Of a stretch of 64,000 nucleotides of DNA, positions 8,429 through 15,000 are shown one piece after another. The DNA is taken from NCBI RefSeq assembly GCF_000195335.1, contig NC_015387.1, forward strand, positions 806,001 through 870,000, in the 5' to 3' direction. This DNA comes from Marinithermus hydrothermalis DSM 14884. GTDB lineage: Bacteria; Deinococcota; Deinococci; Deinococcales; Marinithermaceae. Each line of letters begins with the position of its first letter. Within the stretch, counting starts at the first letter, position 1. The position numbers and the translations under genes are program-made. The notes under the pieces were generated by a model that saw only the letters and a program-made list of their open reading frames with translations, was not told where the DNA came from and did no database searches.

Positions 8429-9408
8429 GCTTCACCTCCGTACCAGGTCATGACGGTGGCCGCCCAGGTGAGGCCCGCCCCGAAAGAGACCAGGAGCAGA
8501 TGATCGCCGTCTTGGATCTTGCCTTGGGAGAGGGCGTCCTTGAGGGCAAGGGGGATGGAGGCGGTGGAGGTGTTGCCGTAGCGGTCCAGGTTGACCACCA
8601 CGCGATCCCACGGCAGCCCAAGGCGTTCGCGCGCAGCGTCGATGATGCGGTAGTTCGCCTGGTGCGGGATGAACAGGCTGATCTCTTCCGGGCGGAGGCC
8701 GGCCTTGTGGATGGCTTCGAGGGTGGCGGTGTTCATGACGCGTACAGCGAACTTGAAGACCTCGCGGCCGTTCATGAAGATCCCCTTGCGGCTGAGGGGG
8801 GTGCCGTCGGGAAGGTTAGGGGCCACGCACCCGTAGTGGAGCTCTTTGGCGCTGGTGCCGTCGGCTCCAAGGGCGAAGGCGCGGAAGCCGTAGCCTTCCG
8901 GGACCTTGCCGACGATGGCCGCGCCGGCAGCATCGCCGAAGAGGACCGCGGTGGAGCGGTCCTCCCAGTCCATAATCTTACTGAGCGCCTCGGCACCTAC
9001 GACCAGCACTTTTCGCGCGATGCCCGCCTCGACCATGCCGTAGGCCTGGGAGAGGCCGTAGAGCCAGCCGGGGCATCCGGCGAGCAGGTCGTAGGCGGCG
9101 GCGTTTAGGCCGAAGTGCGCTTGGATCAAGCAGGCGGTGGCGGGAAAGAGGGCGTCCGGGGTGTTGGTGGCGGAGATGATCATGTCTACCCCGTCGAGGG
9201 CGGCCTGGCCGTGACGACGGATTAGGTCCTCCACGGCTTGGATGGCGAGCGTGGAGGTGTACTCGTTCTCGGCGGCGATCCGACGTTCCTTGATCCCCGT
9301 GCGGGTGGTGATCCACTCGTCCGAGGTATCTAAAAAAGTTTCAAGGTCCTTATTGGTAAGGACCTTGCTGGGAACGTAGGTGCCGAGGGCTACGAGCCCT
9401 GCGGCCAT
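8425..9408 (-). CDS. fabH: 3-oxoacyl-[acyl-carrier-protein] synthase III
   Basis: A 327-aa KAS III, which starts fatty-acid synthesis by condensing an acyl-CoA primer with malonyl-ACP; in Thermaceae the primers are presumably branched-chain. The active site shows Cys112 (LLAGCPGWLYG), His in FIPHQANYRII and Asn in YGNTSTASIP. Its ATG begins one base after the rpmF stop. No plsX gene lies between rpmF and fabH, where many bacteria have it. Confidence 0.97.
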   Translation of the reverse strand: MAAGLVALGTYVPSKVLTNKDLETFLDTSDEWITTRTGIKERRIAAENEYTSTLAIQAVEDLIRRHGQAALDGVDMIISATNTPDALFPATACLIQAHFGLNAAAYDLLAGCPGWLYGLSQAYGMVEAGIARKVLVVGAEALSKIMDWEDRSTAVLFGDAAGAAIVGKVPEGYGFRAFALGADGTSAKELHYGCVAPNLPDGTPLSRKGIFMNGREVFKFAVRVMNTATLEAIHKAGLRPEEISLFIPHQANYRIIDAARERLGLPWDRVVVNLDRYGNTSTASIPLALKDALSQGKIQDGDHLLLVSFGAGLTWAATVMTWYGGEA

Positions 9409-9409
9409 C

Positions 9410-9601
9410 TTAGGCCTCCGCTACGTCCAGAACCTTGCGGCCGTCGTAGTAGCCGCACTCCGGGCAGACGGTGTGAGGGGGACGCTTGGTGTGGCACTGG
9501 GGGCAGGGCACCAGCGTGGGCGCCGAGAGGGCGTGGTGGCTGCGCCGCGCGTCCCGCCGGGCCTTCGAGGTTTTCTTCTTCGGTACAGGGTGCTTCGCCA
9601 T
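9410..9601 (-). CDS. rpmF: 50S ribosomal protein bL32
   Basis: A 63-aa basic ribosomal protein with the N-terminal block MAKHPVPKKKTSKARRDARR and a four-cysteine zinc ribbon (CPQC, then CPEC 13 residues later). GAAGGAGG precedes the ATG. As in many bacteria it sits between yceD and the fab genes, tying ribosome and lipid synthesis. A TATAAT box upstream suggests its own promoter in addition to the yceD one. Confidence 0.97.
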   Translation of the reverse strand: MAKHPVPKKKTSKARRDARRSHHALSAPTLVPCPQCHTKRPPHTVCPECGYYDGRKVLDVAEA

Positions 9602-9631
9602 CGTCTTCCTCCTTCAAGTGCTACGCGCATG

Positions 9632-9689
9632 AAAACGCCCCGAAAACGGGCCGACCGCCATTATAGCAAAGACGCGGGTTAGATGTTAC
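9632..9689 (-). promoter_or_regulatory. internal promoter and small leader hairpin of rpmF
   Basis: TATAAT on the minus strand (9660-9665) with a -35-like GTAACA 18 bp upstream, overlapping the yceD end. The leader then has CCCG-TTTT-CGGG followed by GCGTTTTC, a weak hairpin that could attenuate. Confidence 0.5.
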
Positions 9690-10228
9690 ACCTCGTCCAG
9701 CAGCTTCCCTAGTGCGCTAAAGGGGTTTCGAAGCCCCTGACCCTCGGTGTGCCCGCAATCGGTCTCGTTGCGGTTAGCCCCGCAGACCGGGCACAAGCCC
9801 CGGCAGTCCTCCTGGCAAAGGACGGTGTAGGGGAGCTCGAGGACGAACGCTTCGGCGAGGAAGGCGCTGAGGTCAAGGTTCGGGTCGCTGAAGAGGTAGA
9901 CGTCCTCGTCCTCGGCGTTCTGGATTAGGGTGAGGGTTTCGACCTCGGGGTCGTACTGCAGGAGGTGCTGGAAGTACGCGTTGATCGCGTACGGGGTGGG
10001 GGTGAGGCAGCGGCGGCACTCGAGCCGCACGGTGCCGTGCAGTTCACCGGAAAGAAAGAACTCGTTTCCCGTATGGGTGACGGTGACGCTCCAGGTGGCG
10101 TCGTTTTCTAATTCAAATTGCTCTTCCCCGACCTCGATCCGGTCACGGATCACGCCGTTCGCGCTTTGGGTGCCGGGTTCATGGAGCAGTTTGGCGAGGT
10201 TAATGCTTTGGACTTCGCTATAGTCCAT
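9686..10228 (-). CDS. yceD: DUF177 (YceD) family protein
   Basis: A 180-aa protein of the DUF177/YceD family, commonly encoded just before rpmF and implicated in 23S rRNA accumulation in plants and E. coli. The C-terminal half has the conserved CRRC-like pair (LECRRC) and the CQEDCRGLCPVCGANRNE segment, a likely zinc site. The ATG at 10228 has a TATACT box eight bases upstream and a consensus -35, making this the first gene of the yceD-rpmF-fabHDG-acpP operon. The nested insertion sequence begins only a few bases beyond that -35. Confidence 0.9.
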   Translation of the reverse strand: MDYSEVQSINLAKLLHEPGTQSANGVIRDRIEVGEEQFELENDATWSVTVTHTGNEFFLSGELHGTVRLECRRCLTPTPYAINAYFQHLLQYDPEVETLTLIQNAEDEDVYLFSDPNLDLSAFLAEAFVLELPYTVLCQEDCRGLCPVCGANRNETDCGHTEGQGLRNPFSALGKLLDEV

Positions 10229-10236
10229 CCCACTAG

Positions 10237-10265
10237 AGTATACGGAGGGGTGGGGGGAGTGTCAA
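10237..10265 (-). promoter_or_regulatory. strong promoter of the yceD-rpmF-fab operon
   Basis: On the minus strand TTGACA (10260-10265), a 17-bp spacer and TATACT (10237-10242), then eight bases to the ATG. This is the best consensus promoter in the window. The target duplication of the adjacent insertion begins at 10272, six bases past the -35. Confidence 0.8.
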
Positions 10266-10271
10266 GCTCGT

Positions 10272-10279
10272 GTAGTCGG
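10272..10279 (+). repeat. 8-bp target site duplication of the outer IS (left copy)
   Basis: GTAGTCGG, repeated directly at 12624-12631 on the other side of the outer insertion sequence. Confidence 0.75.
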
Positions 10280-10298
10280 GACTCATGTAAAAAAGTCG

Positions 10299-10304
10299 GT
10301 TGAC
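10299..10304 (+). repeat. target duplication of the inner IS (left copy)
   Basis: GTTGAC, repeated at 11496-11501; the left copy is part of the left inverted repeat of the outer element. Confidence 0.65.
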
Positions 10305-11495
10305 TCAAAACTTGCACTTATGCACCCTGGGGATACCTATGCGCCAGGACCACTTGAAAGGGGCCGCTGGTTTCCCGTCTGATGACGGGTGCCATGACCC
10401 AAGCGGCCCTGTCCCTACTTTGGACCCTCCTGGCCCTTTTGCCAAGCCCCCACCTCCAGGAATCCCTCAAGGCCCTGCTCTTGCTCCTCCTCCACGGCCA
10501 CGGCAAGGCCAGACCCCAGCACAGCCAGGTCAAGTCCCCCTCCGCCCTCTCTCGCTTCCTCAACCGCTACCCCTGGCCCACCCGCGCTCTCATCCGCCTG
10601 GCAAGAAAAGAGGCCGAGAAAGCCCTGGACCGGGCCAGAAAGAAAAAAGGCCCCAAGCCCCGTCTCCTGGTGGTCCTGGACCTAGTCACTCTGGAGAAGC
10701 GGGGCCGTTTCCAGGCCCTGCCCCTCTCCTTTTTTCACGGCAAGTGGGGACTCCATCTGGTGGTCCTCTACCTCGTCTACGGAGACCTCCGCATCCCTTG
10801 GGCCTACCGCCTCTGGCGGGGCAAGGGGGAGAAGGCCCTCTCCCGCCTGGCCCTAAGCCTCCTGGCCTCTCTGCCCCCCTGGATGCGCCGGGCCTTCCGG
10901 ATACGGGTGGCCGCGGATGCGGCCTTTGGCACCACCCGGTTCCTTTTCGGGGTGAAGCGGTTGGGTTTGAAGCGGTGGTGGGGATGCGGCGGGACCGGAG
11001 GCTGCGGGAAGGGGAGAGGCTTGGGGACCTCAGGCGGCGAGGGGAGCCGGGTCTACCGTTTGGGGGCTTTCCTTCCCGGTCTGGGTGGCCTGGTACCGCT
11101 ACCCCCTGCCCCAAGGGGGCTGGGAGTGGCGGTACGTGGTGGCCACCTTTCCCGCCACGCCCCGGACGGCGCTCACTTGGGGAAAGAGGCGGTTTGCCAT
11201 AGAGCACTTCTTCCGCGCCGCGAAAAGCGAGTTCTCCCTGGGGCAGTTTGGGCAGCGGACGGCTTTGGGGGTGCACCGTTTTCTGGTGCTTTCCCTTCTG
11301 GCCTACCTGTTGGCCCACTGGGTGGGCATGGAGGGGGAAGGAAGCTGGCGGGAGGCCAGGGAGCGGGCGGCGCGGGTTCTCTTGCCTGAGCTCGTGGTGC
11401 AGCTCGCCCTGCGGGAGCTCTATGCCCTGGGTCTCTGGCCGCCGGGGGGAGGGGGTGAAGGTTTATGCGGGATATGCGGGAGGTGCAAGTTTTGA
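10305..11495 (+). mobile_element. inner IS4-like insertion sequence
   Basis: A 1191-bp element bounded by perfect 13-bp inverted repeats TCAAAACTTGCAC (10305-10317 and, inverted, 11483-11495) and flanked by GTTGAC direct repeats. It is inserted in the left inverted repeat of the outer element. It encodes one transposase on the plus strand, now frameshifted. Weak similarity continues just inside the repeats. Confidence 0.82.
10382..11495 (+). pseudogene. IS4-family transposase, broken by three single-base indels
   Basis: The frame opens at 10382 (or the ATG at 10394). DDE residues fit LLVVLDLVTLEKRG, VAADAAFGTTRF and RFAIEHFFRAAKSEF. Reading the intact protein needs three frame changes, each in a G run: one G missing at 10963-10965 (restoring RLGFEAVVGMRRD), one extra G at 11041-11044 (restoring RGSRVYRL) and one extra G at 11062-11066 (restoring LSFPVWVAWYRYP). 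The stop TGA lies in the right inverted repeat. The copy should not make active transposase unless slippage rescues it. Homopolymer sequencing error is the alternative explanation. Confidence 0.8.
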
Positions 11496-12568
11496 GTTGA
11501 CCCTTTTATCCTCCCCACCAGGGGCCTCCACCAGCACTCTGGGGAAAGAGTTCCCGTAAGCCTTTCCCAGGGGCTCTTTTCCCCAATCCGCCGATGCCGC
11601 ATCCGGTAAAGCCCCACCATCAACCAGGATTCCCCCACCTCCAGGCTCCGCAACACCCTCCGCCTGCGCCGCCGCCACAATCGCCCATGCCCTACCTCCG
11701 CCACGTTGTTTGTCCAAGGAGGCGGTACCTCGGCCCCCCAAGCCTCCTGCAACCCCTCCCAAGCCCGCACCCAGCCCTCCAAGGCCTTACCCCACCGGGG
11801 CAGAAGCTCCTTCCAAAAGAACGCCTCCCTCTCCCCAGGCCCAAGCCCCCGCAGCACCCTCAGACCCTCCCGTATCTCCCCCCACGCCTTCCGGTCCACC
11901 TTGGCCCGTACCTCCCGCATCAGGTGGAAAGCGCACCGGGCCCAAAGCAGCCTCCGCCCCAACCAGCCCAACGCCTCCCCTACCTCCTGCGCCCCGTCCG
12001 AAACCACCCCCAGCCTTGGAGGTAACCTCCAAAGGAGCTCCCGCACCCGCTCGTAACGCCGCCGATGGCCAAGGTCTCCCCACAGCGGGCAACCCGTCCA
12101 AGCCTCAAAGTAAAGGTACCCGTACCCCTTGGGGCCCCGGCCAAAGGCCCATTCATCCACACTCCCCCAGTACACCCGCCCTCGGAGAAGACGGTTCTCC
12201 CGCTGAAGGAGCCGTTTGGCCCTGGCCCCCGCGGACCTGAGCCAGCGGAGGCGGGTGGGACGGGTGAGGGGGAAGCCCAGGTTCTTGGCGAGATCGTTTT
12301 GGACGCTTTCAGGGGCGCGATGGCTTGCGAGGATGAGGAAGTGCTCCTGGATGGAGATCGCGTACCAGCGGCTTCTAGGGCAGTCCTCCGGGTAGAGAGC
12401 TCGTTTCTGGCGCTTGCATTGGGCGCAGCGGATCCGTTTGACTCTGACTTCCTGGATGCCCCGAAAGGTGCGCAGCTTGCGTCTGCGGTAGCCCCCGCTC
12501 TCCTCACGGGTGGCTCCGCAGTGGGGACAGGGTACGATGGAGCTCGGGGAGTCCTCAGTCGGCTTCAT
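11420..12568 (-). CDS. zinc-ribbon DDE transposase of the outer IS, with a replaced C terminus
   Basis: A 382-aa transposase. N-terminal zinc ribbon CPHCGA (14-19) and CAQC (48-51). Probable DDE residues are Asp138 (GSVDEWAFGRG), Asp191 (VVSDGAQEV) and Glu291 (NNVAEVGHGRL). The family resembles ISL3/MULE-type enzymes. Without the inner IS the protein would end ...GRIKGSTDFFT, with its TGA inside the left inverted repeat (362 aa). The insertion has replaced residues 359-362 with 24 residues read from antisense IS4 sequence, ending at 11420. The core is intact, so it may still act on its own ends. Confidence 0.85.
   Translation of the reverse strand: MKPTEDSPSSIVPCPHCGATREESGGYRRRKLRTFRGIQEVRVKRIRCAQCKRQKRALYPEDCPRSRWYAISIQEHFLILASHRAPESVQNDLAKNLGFPLTRPTRLRWLRSAGARAKRLLQRENRLLRGRVYWGSVDEWAFGRGPKGYGYLYFEAWTGCPLWGDLGHRRRYERVRELLWRLPPRLGVVSDGAQEVGEALGWLGRRLLWARCAFHLMREVRAKVDRKAWGEIREGLRVLRGLGPGEREAFFWKELLPRWGKALEGWVRAWEGLQEAWGAEVPPPWTNNVAEVGHGRLWRRRRRRVLRSLEVGESWLMVGLYRMRHRRIGEKSPWERLTGTLSPECWWRPLVGRIKGSTQNLHLPHIPHKPSPPPPGGQRPRA
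11496..11501 (+). repeat. target duplication of the inner IS (right copy)
   Basis: GTTGAC, matching 10299-10304. Confidence 0.65.
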
Positions 12569-12599
12569 GGCAGAACCAGACTAAGGGCTCCCCTCTTAC

Positions 12600-12620
12600 T
12601 CAACCGAGTTTTTTACATGA
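12600..12620 (-). repeat. right terminal inverted repeat of the outer IS
   Basis: Reads TCATGTAAAAAACTCGGTTGA on the minus strand; 20 of 21 bases match the left end at 10283-10303. Confidence 0.85.
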
Positions 12621-12623
12621 CCC

Positions 12624-12631
12624 GTAGTCGG
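12624..12631 (+). repeat. 8-bp target site duplication of the outer IS (right copy)
   Basis: GTAGTCGG, matching 10272-10279. Confidence 0.75.
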
Positions 12632-12820
12632 TCAGCACGTCTGAGACTCTTTGAGGGGTGTGGGGGCGGTCCCTTTTGTATCTTGGCCAGGAACTCCAGG
12701 GGGCAAGCCTTCGTTTCCCCCTCCCTAGTCCCTTCAGTCCAGTCACGCCGGGTTGCGTATTGGTATGCATAATGAAAGAATTAAGTTTCACTCGGTATAA
12801 ACACGATTTTTTGCTACAAT
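12632..12820 (+). promoter_or_regulatory. arginase upstream region with leaderless promoter
   Basis: About 190 bp without a gene. The last 70 bp are AT-rich and include the palindrome TATGCATA (12764-12771) and two -10-like boxes, TATAAA (12796-12801) and TACAAT (12815-12820). TACAAT ends seven bases before the ATG at 12828. The AT-rich palindromic part could bind a regulator; none is identifiable. Confidence 0.5.
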
Positions 12821-12827
12821 GGGCACC

Positions 12828-13727
12828 ATGAACAAGGTTGGGGTGTTGGGAGTTCCGATGGACCTCGGCGCGGGGCGGCGCGGCGTGGACATGGGCCCGA
12901 GCGCGATCCGCTACGCCCAGCTGCATACCGCCCTCCGGCAGCTGGGGTACGCGGTGCTGGACTACGGGGACGTGGAGGTCCCGGTGGTGGAGACCCTGAG
13001 CCGTAAGAACGGCCGGAGCCCGGGAGGGCTGCACCACCTCCAAGCGATCCGACAGGCCTGCGAGGAGACCGTGCAGAGCCTGAAAAAAATGCCCGAGGAC
13101 ACCTTCCCCATCGTGCTGGGGGGGGATCACTCGATCTCCATGGGGTCGATCACCGGCGCGAGCCGCGGGGAACGCATCGGCGTGATCTGGGTGGACGCCC
13201 ACGGGGACTTCAACACCCCCGAGACCAGCCCGAGCGGGAACATCCACGGCATGCCGCTCGCGGCGCTGTGCGGCTTCGGGGACCCGCAGCTCGTAAACAT
13301 CGGGTGGGAGGGGGCCAAGGTGCGCCCGGAGGACGTGGTCCTGATCGGGATTCGCGAGCTCGATCCGGGCGAGAAACTCCTGCTGCGCGAGGCTGGCGTC
13401 ACCGTCTACACGATGAAGGAGGTGGACCAGCTCGGCATCTCCCGCATCGCCGCCGAGACGATCGAGCGGTTCCGAGGCCTGCCCAAGGTGCACGTCTCGC
13501 TGGACGCGGACGTCCTCGACCCGACCGTCGCGCCCGGCGTGGGCACCCCGGTCCCCGGCGGGCTTTCGTACCGCGAGGCGCACTTATTGATGGAGCTCTT
13601 GGCGGAGGCCGGGATCGTGACCAGCCTGGACCTGGTGGAGGTGAACCCCATCCTCGACCAGGAAAACCGCACCGCTGAGATCATGGTGGAGCTCGCGGCG
13701 AGCCTACTGGGCAAACAGATCTTCTAG
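12828..13727 (+). CDS. rocF: arginase
   Basis: A 299-aa ureohydrolase that splits arginine into ornithine and urea using a binuclear manganese centre. All metal motifs are present: GGDHSI, DAHGDFNTPETSPSGNIHG (the SPSGNIHG loop favours arginase over agmatinase) and SLDADVLDP. The conserved GVGTPVPGGLSYREAH and SLDLVEVNP follow. The ATG at 12828 is preferred over 12819, because the -10 box TACAAT covers 12815-12820. It is transcribed alone or with the small membrane gene behind it. Confidence 0.95.
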   Translation: MNKVGVLGVPMDLGAGRRGVDMGPSAIRYAQLHTALRQLGYAVLDYGDVEVPVVETLSRKNGRSPGGLHHLQAIRQACEETVQSLKKMPEDTFPIVLGGDHSISMGSITGASRGERIGVIWVDAHGDFNTPETSPSGNIHGMPLAALCGFGDPQLVNIGWEGAKVRPEDVVLIGIRELDPGEKLLLREAGVTVYTMKEVDQLGISRIAAETIERFRGLPKVHVSLDADVLDPTVAPGVGTPVPGGLSYREAHLLMELLAEAGIVTSLDLVEVNPILDQENRTAEIMVELAASLLGKQIF

Positions 13728-13749
13728 ACTGCTTGGGGCCGGGATCGCG

Positions 13750-13755
13750 TATAAT
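13750..13755 (+). promoter_or_regulatory. -10 box of the 57-aa membrane protein gene
   Basis: Perfect TATAAT, 11 bases before the ATG at 13767 and five before an in-frame GTG at 13761. Confidence 0.6.
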
Positions 13756-13766
13756 AGCGGGTGACC

Positions 13767-13940
13767 ATGGACGGCAGTCAAAGTTACTGGTTGCTCTGGC
13801 TGGCGCTCGCGGCCCTAAACGCCTTCTTCGCGCAAAAACAAGGACAGCCGGGGTGGGCGTGGTTCGCCCTCTCCCTCTTTCTAGGTCCCGCGGTCACGCT
13901 GTTCCTCACCTCCCGGAAGCAAAAACGAAACCGCGTATAA
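13767..13940 (+). CDS. small two-segment membrane protein (57 aa)
   Basis: Short gene between arginase and nrdB. The ATG frame encodes 57 residues: a polar start MDGSQSY, a hydrophobic segment (about 8-21, WLLWLALAALNAFF), a polar turn with AQKQGQPG, a second hydrophobic segment (about 30-47, WAWFALSLFLGPAVTLFL) and a basic tail TSRKQKRNRV. This predicts a helical hairpin in the membrane with the tail in the cytosol. A perfect TATAAT precedes it and a strong terminator follows seven bases after the stop. I do not recognise a family. GTG at 13761 would add two residues and give a leaderless mRNA. Confidence 0.7.
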   Translation: MDGSQSYWLLWLALAALNAFFAQKQGQPGWAWFALSLFLGPAVTLFLTSRKQKRNRV

Positions 13941-13946
13941 ACCCCA

Positions 13947-13969
13947 GGCGGGGCGCTCTGCGCCCCGCC
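13947..13969. terminator. bidirectional terminator between the small membrane gene and nrdB
   Basis: A perfect 10-bp GC stem (13947-13956 with 13960-13969) and a TCT loop, between convergent genes. There is no T run on the plus strand. Confidence 0.65.
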
Positions 13970-13989
13970 CGCGCCTTAGGGCAGTCGCC

Positions 13990-14988
13990 TCACTCGCGGC
14001 GGTTGCCCACCTCGTAGCTGGTGTTCACGGCCTCAAAAAAGTTCACGATCTCCGGCACATCCACCTCGGTCGCCATCCACTTCGCGGGGTTCGGCGTGCC
14101 AAAAGCCGCCTCGAGCCCCAACTCCTCGAGCCGCCGGTCGGCCACGTACTCCACGTAAGCGTTCAGGGTTTCGGCGCTCAAGCCCAGGATGGGGCGGGGC
14201 AACAGCGCTTGGTTGTACGCGCGCTCGAGCTGGACCGCCTCGAGGATCAGCCCCCGGACCTCCCGGGCCAGCCGCGGCGTCATGACCTCGGAGTACTCCT
14301 CGAGGAACCCGGTGATGAGGTGCAGGCCGAACGAGAGGTGCAGGCTCTCGTCCTTGAGCGTCCAGTCAATGATGGCACCAAGCCCTTTGAGCAGGTTGCG
14401 GCGGCGCCAGGAGAGCGCGAGGAGGAACCCCGCGTAGAAGAAGATCCCCTCGAGCACCACGAAGTACCCCACCAGGTTCTTGAGGAGGGCCTCCTGGCCC
14501 GAGCGGGTCTCGAGGTCGAGAGGGTGTTGTTGCAATAGCGCTTGGGTGAGGGCGGTTTGGAAGGCTTCCTTGGCCCGCACCGCCGGGACCTCGCGGTGCG
14601 CGGCGAATACCTTTTCCCGATCCACGGGAAGGGTCTTGAGGACGTACTCGAAGGCCATGGTGTGGTTGGCCTCTTCCCAGATCTGGCGGGCCAGGTAGAG
14701 CCGCGCTTCGGGAGCGCGCACGTACGGGAAGATCGCGAGTACCAGGTTCTGCGTCACCAGGGACTCCATGGGGTTAAAGAACCCGAGGAGGAGGCTCGCG
14801 GCGTGGCGTTCCTCCTCCGTGAGCTTCTCGTGCCAGTCCCGCACGTCCTCCCCCAGGGGGACCTCCTCGGGGAACCAGGTGTTGTGCTTGCCTTGCTGCA
14901 CGTGCGCGTAGGCCCAGGGGTGGGCCAGGGGGAAGAGCTCGATCGCCTCTAGGCTCGGGGGGCCGAACAACCGGTGATCGCGCTTCAC
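13990..14988 (-). CDS. nrdB: ribonucleotide reductase R2 subunit, class Ic-like (Phe at the radical site)
   Basis: A 332-aa di-metal ferritin-like subunit. Metal ligands fit Glu in NPMESLVTQN, Glu106 and His109 in WEEANHTMAF, Glu in VVLEGIFFY, and Glu and His in KDESLHLSF. Four residues after His109, where class Ia has the radical Tyr (E. coli Y122 in EXXHXXXY), this protein has Phe113 (codon at 14650-14652). That is the hallmark of class Ic R2 as in Chlamydia trachomatis (F127), which uses a Mn/Fe centre. The C-terminal Tyr for radical transfer is present (NTSYEVGNRRE). GTG start with GGAGGTG, 12 bp after nrdA. Confidence 0.93.
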   Translation of the reverse strand: MKRDHRLFGPPSLEAIELFPLAHPWAYAHVQQGKHNTWFPEEVPLGEDVRDWHEKLTEEERHAASLLLGFFNPMESLVTQNLVLAIFPYVRAPEARLYLARQIWEEANHTMAFEYVLKTLPVDREKVFAAHREVPAVRAKEAFQTALTQALLQQHPLDLETRSGQEALLKNLVGYFVVLEGIFFYAGFLLALSWRRRNLLKGLGAIIDWTLKDESLHLSFGLHLITGFLEEYSEVMTPRLAREVRGLILEAVQLERAYNQALLPRPILGLSAETLNAYVEYVADRRLEELGLEAAFGTPNPAKWMATEVDVPEIVNFFEAVNTSYEVGNRRE

Positions 14989-15000
14989 ACCGCACCTCCT

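Larger units (their letters stand above)
10280..12623 (-). mobile_element. outer insertion sequence with zinc-ribbon DDE transposase, carrying a second IS inside it
   Basis: The ends are 21-bp terminal inverted repeats, TCATGTAAAAAA(G/C)TCGGTTGA, at 10283-10303 and 12600-12620 with one mismatch. They are flanked by an 8-bp direct repeat GTAGTCGG. Removing the inner element and one copy of its target duplication leaves about 1147 bp, a normal size for a one-gene IS. The transposase (minus strand) has an N-terminal zinc ribbon and a DDE core, and an 8-bp duplication suits ISL3- or MULE/IS256-type elements. It sits between the yceD promoter and the arginase promoter. Confidence 0.85.

Noticed and set aside
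11594-12240. Pro-rich plus-strand frames inside the outer IS
   Set aside because: Complementary to the transposase reading frame, with low-complexity composition.
13990-14988. NrdB as an R2lox (ligand-binding oxidase)
   Set aside because: It is paired with nrdA and has the C-terminal Tyr tail needed for radical transfer.
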